Below the pieces are notes generated by a model. The model was not told the DNA's origin. It ran no database searches and saw only the letters and a program-made list of their open reading frames with translations. DNA of 64,000 bases from Vineibacter terrae (GTDB lineage: Bacteria; Pseudomonadota; Alphaproteobacteria; Reyranellales; Reyranellaceae), in contig NZ_VDUZ01000020.1 of NCBI RefSeq assembly GCF_008039615.1, forward strand, positions 1 to 64,000, read 5' to 3'. This document shows positions 58,236 to 64,000 of the stretch, in pieces. Both the position numbers and the translations under genes were made by a program. Position 1 is the stretch's first letter. Each line of letters opens with the position of its first letter.

Positions 58236-58418
58236 GTCCTCGCACCTTTCGGAAAAAGGTTCAGTGTTGTGACTGACTGTCGCGCTGACTATCGTGATTG
58301 ATGGGCGCCGAAGCAGCGCCATGTGCGTTAGTACCGGTGATCAACTGCCGGCCCGCGTCACTGTTCCCAAGCATACACAAAACGAGACGCCACCGATCTA
58401 CGCAGGAGATTGAGGCAA

Positions 58419-60251
58419 ATGCAAGATCGCGGCCTTCACCAAGCCTCGCCCGTCGACAATTTGCTCGACGACGGCGCGGGCGGCCACTCAAGTTATTTGG
58501 TGCGCTACGCGCATCGACCGTTGTTGTTCATCCTGCGCTACGTAAGGCATCGCGCGCCGTCTCACTCGATTGTCATTACTTCCGTTCTCGCTGCAGTGGG
58601 CTGCGCCATTGCTTCGCAATACGCCATCAAGAACCTGATCGACGTGCTGTCGACGCCCGATCCCGGCGATCTCGTATGGGCGGCGTTCATTATCCTGACG
58701 GGGCTGATCGCCGCCGACAATCTGCTGTGGCGTGTCGGCGGCTGGGCGGCCAGTCACGCATTTGTCACGGTGACCGGCGACCTGCGGCGTGATCTCTTCC
58801 GGCATCTCACGGGACATGCGCCGGGATATTTCGCCGACCGCCTGCCCGGCATGCTGGCCAGCCGCATCACCGCCACGGCCAATGCCGTCTACACCACCGA
58901 GACCATGTTCACCTGGAACGTGATGCCACCGGCTGTCGCGGTGATGGGCGCGATCGCGCTGCTGAGCGCCGTCAATGCGCCGCTGGCGGGCGTTCTCGTG
59001 ATCATCGCCGCCTTCATCGTGGCCGTGATGTTCAAGCTGGCCGACCGCGGCCAGCCACTGCACCACGCCTTTGCCAGCAAGGCAGCGCTGGTCGACGGCG
59101 AGCTCGTCGACGTGATCGGCAATATCGGCGTCGTGCGCGCGTTCGGTGCAACCATGCGCGAGCGGCAGCGTTTCTCCACGACGGTCGACAACGAGATGGA
59201 CGCGCGGCGACGCAGCCTGCGCTACCTGGAGAAGCTGCGCCTGCTGCACGCCGCGCTGACGGCGACATTGACCGCCGGCGTGCTGGGGTGGGCGCTCAAG
59301 CTGTGGCAGCAGGGCACCATCACCACCGGCGACGTGGTGCTGGTCTGCTCACTGGGCTTCACGATCCTCCACGCCTCGCGTGACCTTGCCGTGGCGCTGG
59401 TCGAGGTCACGCAGCATATGGCGCGCCTGGGCGAGGCGCTATCCACGCTGCTGCTGCCGCATGAGATGCGCGAGCATCCGCGCGCCACGCCGCTGGCGGT
59501 CCGCGGCGGGCGCGTCGAGTTCGACGGCATCGACTTCGCCTATCCCGGCAGCCGTCCCGTGCTGCGCGATTTCTGCCTGCGCGTGGCGCCAGGCCAGCGC
59601 ATCGGGCTGGTCGGACGCTCGGGCTCGGGCAAGTCGACGGTGCTGGCGCTGCTGCAGCGCTTCTACGATGTGCAGGGCGGCTGCGTGCGCATCGACGGCC
59701 AGGACGTGGCGCAGCTGGCGCAGCAGAGCCTGGGCGAGGCGATCGCCGTGGTGCCGCAGGACATCTCGCTGTTCCATCGCTCGATCCTCGAGAACATCCG
59801 CTACGGCCGACCCGAGGCCAGCGAGGTTGAGGTGATGGCTGCCGCCGAGGCGGCAGGCTGCCGCGGCTTCATCGGCGCGATGCCGCAAGGCTTCGCGACC
59901 GTTGCCGGCGATCGCGGCATCAAGCTGTCCGGTGGCCAGCGGCAGCGCATCGCGATCGCGCGCGCCTTCCTCAAGGACTCGCCGATCCTGCTGCTCGACG
60001 AGGCGACCTCGGCGCTGGACAGCGAATCGGAGCAGGCGATCCACGATGCGTTGGCGCGCCTGATGCGCAACCGCACGGTGATCGCCATCGCGCACCGCCT
60101 GTCGACCTTGCGCGACTTCGATCGCATCGTGGTGATGGATGCCGGGCGGATCGTGCAGGACGGTTCGCCGGCGGAGCTTGCGCGCCGGGCCGGACCGTTC
60201 CGCGACCTGCTGATGCGCCAGACCGCGCAGGCCGAGCGCGCCGCTGCATAG
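58419..60251 (+). CDS. ABC exporter, fused permease and ATPase
   Basis: A 610-residue half-transporter of the MsbA/LmrA type. About six hydrophobic helices (residues about 40-320) precede the ATPase: Walker A VGRSGSGKST (about 401-410), signature LSGGQRQRIAIARAFL (about 504-519), Walker B ILLLDEATSALDSE (about 525-538) and the H-loop AHRLSTL. It would homodimerise in the inner membrane and export a lipid, peptide or drug-like substrate. The start at ATG 58419 follows GAGG. The divergent GT4 gene could glycosylate a substrate that this exports, but that is speculation. Confidence 0.93.
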   Translation: MQDRGLHQASPVDNLLDDGAGGHSSYLVRYAHRPLLFILRYVRHRAPSHSIVITSVLAAVGCAIASQYAIKNLIDVLSTPDPGDLVWAAFIILTGLIAADNLLWRVGGWAASHAFVTVTGDLRRDLFRHLTGHAPGYFADRLPGMLASRITATANAVYTTETMFTWNVMPPAVAVMGAIALLSAVNAPLAGVLVIIAAFIVAVMFKLADRGQPLHHAFASKAALVDGELVDVIGNIGVVRAFGATMRERQRFSTTVDNEMDARRRSLRYLEKLRLLHAALTATLTAGVLGWALKLWQQGTITTGDVVLVCSLGFTILHASRDLAVALVEVTQHMARLGEALSTLLLPHEMREHPRATPLAVRGGRVEFDGIDFAYPGSRPVLRDFCLRVAPGQRIGLVGRSGSGKSTVLALLQRFYDVQGGCVRIDGQDVAQLAQQSLGEAIAVVPQDISLFHRSILENIRYGRPEASEVEVMAAAEAAGCRGFIGAMPQGFATVAGDRGIKLSGGQRQRIAIARAFLKDSPILLLDEATSALDSESEQAIHDALARLMRNRTVIAIAHRLSTLRDFDRIVVMDAGRIVQDGSPAELARRAGPFRDLLMRQTAQAERAAA

Positions 60252-60258
60252 CGCCGCA

Positions 60259-60280
60259 GCGCGCCACTGGAGTGGCGCGC
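60259..60280 (+). terminator. GC-rich stem-loop after the ABC exporter gene
   Basis: Nine-base perfect stem GCGCGCCAC/GTGGCGCGC around a TGGA loop, starting 8 bases after the stop. There is no T-tract; likely a terminator or stabiliser of this high-GC type. Confidence 0.5.
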
Positions 60281-60330
60281 GCCCAGCGGTCTATCCTGTC
60301 GGGAGTTGAACTTTCCCGACGGAGTCTTTC

Positions 60331-61032
60331 ATGGCAAGGCAACCGCTGATCCTCGTGCCCGGTCTGTTGTGCGATGAGGATCTGTGGCGCGATCAGCTTC
60401 CGACGCTGGCACCCGTCGCCGACGCCGTTGTCACGATGGAGCAGACGCGGCATCCGACGATAGGCGCGATCGCCGCCGCGATCCTCGCCACGGCGCCACC
60501 GCGCTTCGCGCTGGCCGGCCTGTCGATGGGCGGCATGATCGCGCTGGAGGTCATGCGCCAGGCGCCGGCGCGCGTGACGCGGCTGGCGCTGCTCGACACC
60601 AGCGCGCGCGGCGTCCACGACGAGGAGCTGGCCATACGCGCCGGCCGCATGGCGATGGTGCGCGCCGGCCACGTCGATATCGTGCTGGGCCTGCAGCTGG
60701 CGCGCTTCGTGCCGATGACGCGGCTGGGCGACAGTGCGCTGATCGACCGGGCGCTGAAGATGATGCGGCGCGTCGGCGCCGCCACCTATCTGCGGCAGGA
60801 GCAGGCGGTCATGACCCGCGCCGACAGCCGACCGTCGCTGGCGGCGATCCACTGTCCGACTTTAGTACTGTGCGGCCGGCTGGACGCCGCGACGCCGCTG
60901 ATGCTGTCGCAGGAGATCGCCGTCGCCATACCCGGCGCCCGCCTCGACGTGCTCGAGGATTGCGGCCACCTCTCGACGATGGAGAAGCCCGAGGCCGTCA
61001 ACCGCGCCCTGACGGAGTGGCTTGCGATGTAG
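60331..61032 (+). CDS. Alpha/beta hydrolase (esterase-like)
   Basis: A 233-residue serine hydrolase: LVPGLLCDEDLWRDQLPTL (about 8-26) as the oxyanion region, nucleophile elbow GLSMGGM (Ser near 72), acid in VLCGRLDAATP (about 182-192) and His in EDCGHLSTMEKP (about 210-221). It is of the small BioH/arylesterase-like form. The ATG at 60331 follows a GGAG site by 8 bases. The next gene starts 20 bases after its stop, so they are probably co-transcribed. Confidence 0.9.
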   Translation: MARQPLILVPGLLCDEDLWRDQLPTLAPVADAVVTMEQTRHPTIGAIAAAILATAPPRFALAGLSMGGMIALEVMRQAPARVTRLALLDTSARGVHDEELAIRAGRMAMVRAGHVDIVLGLQLARFVPMTRLGDSALIDRALKMMRRVGAATYLRQEQAVMTRADSRPSLAAIHCPTLVLCGRLDAATPLMLSQEIAVAIPGARLDVLEDCGHLSTMEKPEAVNRALTEWLAM

Positions 61033-61051
61033 AGAACGACGAGGGGGAGCC

Positions 61052-62584
61052 ATGGAAGTGAAGGTGACGACGCCGGATACGATCGCCGGCGACGTGGTGG
61101 AACTGCACCCGGGTGATGTTCTTGAGCTGGGGGCCGGCATCTATCGGAAGGCCGTGACCTTCGCGCAGGTCCGCGGCGTGCCGGGCCGGCCTGTCCGGAT
61201 CCGCGCGCAGCCGGGCGCTGTCTTCGACGCTGGGCTTGCGATGCCCGACCGGTTGCAGGTGGGTCCGACGGACGCGGGCTTTGAGGTCATCGAACGGACC
61301 CGTGCCGCGGTGCGTGTGCTGGATCCGGCGACGGAATTTCCCGGCGTGTACAAGCTGTCCGACCAAGGCCAGCTGCGCTTCGTCGGTTGCCAGCATGTGA
61401 TCGTCGAGGGCCTGCTCTTCCGCAACTGCTCGCCGACGGCGATCGCGTTGCTGGAGTGTCACCATATGGAGTTCCGCGGCATCGGCATCGAAGGCGGCGC
61501 TTATGGCTTCCAGGCCCGCGGCACCGGCACCGCGCAGCTCCGTATCGAGGGCTGCACCTGGACCCAGGATACGACGAGGAAGCTGCTCTGGGAGAGCCTT
61601 GCCTGGGCGGATGTGCACGGCAACTGGGGCGAGAGTGCCGGCAATGGCTGGCGGTGCTTCGACGGTTCGTTCTTCAATGCCAACGAGATCGCCGGCGGCG
61701 TCGAGATCGTCGGCTGCACGATCCAGCATGCCTTCAACGGCGTGCATCTGTTCAACCGCGGCGGCCGCCCGGACTTGTCGGTGGGCGTGCGCGTGCATGA
61801 TTGCACCTTCAGCCACATCAAGGACAACCCCATCGAGGCGGAGGACGCGGTGTGGAACTGGTGGATCCACGACAACGTCTTCCACAACTGCCACAAATGG
61901 CTGTCGCTGGAGCTCAAGAAGGTGGGTTGGGTCTACATCTTCCGCAACTGCGCCTGGGCCGACAGCCGGCCGGGTCCGAAGGGTGATGCCAACGCCAGCG
62001 GCGCTGTCTTCAAGTTCTTCAAGAAGGACGACAAGCCCGAGATGTCGGAGGCGCCGATCTATGTCTTCAACAACAGCTGGGCGCTGCGCAGCACCATCGT
62101 CCAGGAAGGCTTCGTGCGCGGCCTGCACCACGTCAACAACGCGATCCGCTTCTACGGCCCGTCGGACGGCAAGCCGGCGCCGATCTACTGGCCCTGGACG
62201 CCGTTCTTCGGGCGCCGTGATGTCGCCGAGCCCGACACGCCGCTGCCGCCGGCCGACTTCACGCGCTGCTGGGATGTCTTCGACATCCGTTTCGTGGGCG
62301 ATGTCATCAACCATCCGCACTATCCGCGAGGCCTGCGCGCGATGGGCTATGCGGTCAGGGCAGGCGCCGGCGCGGACCCGATGTTCGTGGCGCCGACAAC
62401 AGGTGACCTCAGCCTGGATCGGGGCAGTCCGTGCATCGCCAAGGCCAGGAAGCTGCGCCTCAGGATGAGGGCGGGTGCCGACGTCACATTGCCCGCCGGC
62501 ATCAATGTCGGCTGGGACCAGGGCAGCAAGAAGCCGTTCGATGGCTTGAAGGCCCGGGCGCCAAGCGTCCCGCCGCTGGCGTAG
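61052..62584 (+). CDS. Right-handed beta-helix protein
   Basis: A 510-residue protein with repeated short strands typical of the parallel beta-helix (pectate-lyase/NosD-like) fold. Examples are VIVEGLLFRNCSPTAIALLE, LRIEGCTWTQDT, VEIVGCTIQHAFNGVHLFNR, VRVHDCTFSHIKDNPIEAED and WIHDNVFHNCHKWLSLEL. It has no signal peptide and ends in a Lys/Pro-rich tail. Catalytic residues are not identified; such proteins bind or cleave polysaccharides. ATG 61052 has GAGGGGGAG upstream. Low Lys/Glu content in the repeats is compatible with an intracellular or non-classically exported protein. Confidence 0.8.
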   Translation: MEVKVTTPDTIAGDVVELHPGDVLELGAGIYRKAVTFAQVRGVPGRPVRIRAQPGAVFDAGLAMPDRLQVGPTDAGFEVIERTRAAVRVLDPATEFPGVYKLSDQGQLRFVGCQHVIVEGLLFRNCSPTAIALLECHHMEFRGIGIEGGAYGFQARGTGTAQLRIEGCTWTQDTTRKLLWESLAWADVHGNWGESAGNGWRCFDGSFFNANEIAGGVEIVGCTIQHAFNGVHLFNRGGRPDLSVGVRVHDCTFSHIKDNPIEAEDAVWNWWIHDNVFHNCHKWLSLELKKVGWVYIFRNCAWADSRPGPKGDANASGAVFKFFKKDDKPEMSEAPIYVFNNSWALRSTIVQEGFVRGLHHVNNAIRFYGPSDGKPAPIYWPWTPFFGRRDVAEPDTPLPPADFTRCWDVFDIRFVGDVINHPHYPRGLRAMGYAVRAGAGADPMFVAPTTGDLSLDRGSPCIAKARKLRLRMRAGADVTLPAGINVGWDQGSKKPFDGLKARAPSVPPLA

Positions 62585-62661
62585 CGTGTCGCCTCGCCAC
62601 GGCGCCGGTGGCAAGGCACGTGGACGTCGCCGGCGGGCTGCCGACCGTGCAGCGCAGAGGA

Positions 62662-63429
62662 TCAACCCGGAGGCAGGCGCCAGCGCAGGGCGCGGCGCTC
62701 CACGGCCGACAGCAGCAGGGCGCTGGCAAACCCGACCAGGCCCAGCAGGATGACACCGGCGAACAGGTCGGGGGCGCGGAAGGCGCGGGCCGAGAGCAGG
62801 ATCCAGAGGCCCAGCCCCTCGCGGCTGGCCAGCATCTCGCCCACCACGGCCAGGATCAGCGCCACGGTCAGGCCCAGCCGCAGGCCGGCGAAGATGTCGG
62901 GCAGGGCGTTGGGCAGCGCGATCTTGCCGATCACCTCCCAGCGCGACAGACCCAGCGCGCGGCTGACCTCGTAGAGCCGCGGCTCGACGGCGGCGAAGCC
63001 GTGCACGGTGGCCAGCAGCATCGGCCACAGCGCGCCGAAGCCGATCACCGCCAGCACCATGCCTTCGGACAGGCCGAGGAAGGCGATCGCCACCGGCACG
63101 ATCGCCGACGCCGGCAGCGGCCGCAGGAACTCCAGCGTGGGACCCAGCCAGGCGCGGGCCGCCGGCGAGATGCCGATCAGCGCGCCCACGCCGATGCCCA
63201 GCAGCGACGCCAGCAGCCAGCCCCAGACCATGCGCCCGACCGTGCCCAGCAGCTTGTCGAGCAGCTCGCCGCTGGCGATGCCGCGCTCCAGCGCCGCCCA
63301 GGCCTTGTCGGGGCCGGGCAGGAACACCGGCGACACCAGCCGGGCATCGGCCGCCAGCTGCCAGATCGCCACCAGGCACAGGCCGACCAGGATGCTGGCC
63401 GCGAACCACAGGATGCGGCTTGCGCTCAT
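62662..63429 (-). CDS. ABC transporter permease, NitT/TauT type
   Basis: A 255-residue inner-membrane permease with about six helices. The binding-protein-dependent transport signature EVSRALGLSRWEVIGKIALP (about 157-176), which docks the ATPase, is intact. It pairs with the next permease gene, overlapping by four bases (ATGA), as in nitrate, taurine or sulfonate importers that use two permease copies. The ATP-binding and substrate-binding subunits are not in the window and should lie beyond 64000. The substrate is unknown. Confidence 0.92.
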   Translation of the reverse strand: MSASRILWFAASILVGLCLVAIWQLAADARLVSPVFLPGPDKAWAALERGIASGELLDKLLGTVGRMVWGWLLASLLGIGVGALIGISPAARAWLGPTLEFLRPLPASAIVPVAIAFLGLSEGMVLAVIGFGALWPMLLATVHGFAAVEPRLYEVSRALGLSRWEVIGKIALPNALPDIFAGLRLGLTVALILAVVGEMLASREGLGLWILLSARAFRAPDLFAGVILLGLVGFASALLLSAVERRALRWRLPPG

Positions 63430-64000
63430 GGCCTGGCCTCGACCATCGCGGCAGGCCCGAACAGGCGCGCCTGCGCCCACAGCAGCAGCGCGTTCAGGCC
63501 CCAGCCCACCAGGCCGACCCACAGCAGCAGGGCGAACATCAGCGCCGGCCGCAGCGACTGCTGCGCGTCCATCAGTGCGTAGCCCAGCCCCAGGGTGTTG
63601 CCGGTGATCTCGACCGTGACGGCCACGATCAGGGCGATGCCGACGGCCAGCCGGAAGGCCACGAACAGCCGCGGCAGCGCCGCGGGCAGCACGATCTTGG
63701 CGACGCGCCGGCCCAGCCCGAAGCCGAGCGCGCGGCTGACCTCCAGCAGGCGCGGCTCGATGCCGGCGATGGCTGTCTGCGTCAGGATCAGGATCGGCCA
63801 GAACGTGGCGAACGCCACGATCGCGATCTCCATGCGATAGCCGAAGCCGAAGATCAGCAGCACGATCGGGATCAGCGCCACCGACGGGATCGGCCGGAAC
63901 GCCTCGATCGAGAACTCGGCCAGGCGGCCGGCGGTGCGGAACAGCCCCAGCAGGATGCCGAGCGCCAGCCCCAGGCTGGTGCCGATCGCGAGGCCGGCGC
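63426..64000 (-). CDS. ABC transporter permease, NitT/TauT type (partial, start beyond window)
   Basis: At least 190 residues of a second permease subunit; the frame is still open at the window edge. It carries EVSRALGFGLGRRVAKIVLP, equivalent to the EAA motif, and the FRPIPSVALIPIVLLIFGFG membrane stretch. Its stop overlaps the next gene's ATG. Together they would form the heterodimeric membrane channel of an importer. Confidence 0.92.
   Translation of the reverse strand, partial: AGLAIGTSLGLALGILLGLFRTAGRLAEFSIEAFRPIPSVALIPIVLLIFGFGYRMEIAIVAFATFWPILILTQTAIAGIEPRLLEVSRALGFGLGRRVAKIVLPAALPRLFVAFRLAVGIALIVAVTVEITGNTLGLGYALMDAQQSLRPALMFALLLWVGLVGWGLNALLLWAQARLFGPAAMVEARP

Noticed and set aside
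57180-58322. Longer N-terminus for the glycosyltransferase starting at 58322
   Set aside because: Residues before MRIAQIAPL lack family similarity and the ATG at 58235 gives the normal GT4 start.

Overview
The window reads as chromosomal DNA from a high-GC, metabolically versatile alphaproteobacterium, probably from soil. Coding sequence is strongly G/C-biased at third positions. The gene families (acyl-CoA dehydrogenases, MFS and NitT/TauT-type transporters, TauD-type dioxygenase, amidohydrolase, OpgC, PEP-mutase-like enzyme) and the many intergenic palindromes fit Rhizobiales/Rhodospirillales-type genomes (Reyranella-like is a guess). No rRNA, tRNA or CRISPR array was seen.

Layout. 0-9.8 kb: housekeeping and catabolic genes (DUF7064/7065-like protein, two acyl-CoA dehydrogenases, CinA-C amidase, DOPA-dioxygenase-like protein, MFS permease, WYL regulator), separated by nested inverted repeats and a (CAT)25 microsatellite. 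9.9-24.0 kb: a defence island. A type III-like restriction operon (res, split by one base; mod; a PLD-family nuclease; a RelE-UvrD fusion helicase; a GmrSD-AlbA_2 fusion) is followed by an AAA ATPase, a VapC toxin and a MazEF pair. Base composition drops inside mod and the PLD gene, suggesting exchange or import. 24.2-26.2 kb: three small exported or membrane proteins. 26.2-41.0 kb: catabolism, with an SDR, a PEP-mutase-family enzyme, hydrolases, an MFS permease coupled to a flavin monooxygenase-like protein, a VOC protein, TauD, a ketopantoate-reductase-like enzyme, and an adjacent ThDP decarboxylase plus FMN alpha-hydroxyacid dehydrogenase resembling the mandelate pathway. 41.2-48.3 kb: surface-carbohydrate genes, with tandem alpha/beta hydrolase domains, a GH2 enzyme and an OpgC-SGNH fusion. 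48.6-52.5 kb: amidohydrolase, EamA permease and SCP2-hydrolase fusion. 52.9-55.6 kb: a three-gene unit led by a predicted selenoprotein of the UGSC family. 55.9-64.0 kb: GNAT, PadR/YqjI-like regulator, glycosyltransferase, ABC exporter, hydrolase, beta-helix protein and two ABC permeases, the last cut by the window edge.

The most notable observation is at 52977-53495. A small gene is interrupted by an in-frame TGA at the exact position of the U in the U-G-S-C motif. A perfect 7-bp stem with a G-first 3-nt loop lies 19 nt downstream, within the published geometry of bacterial SECIS elements. Without recoding the gene would be called as two fragments. It is followed by two tandem paralogues of unknown function, so the trio may be an undescribed selenium-dependent redox system. 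The second highlight is the defence operon, with its one-base res frameshift and two unusual fusions.
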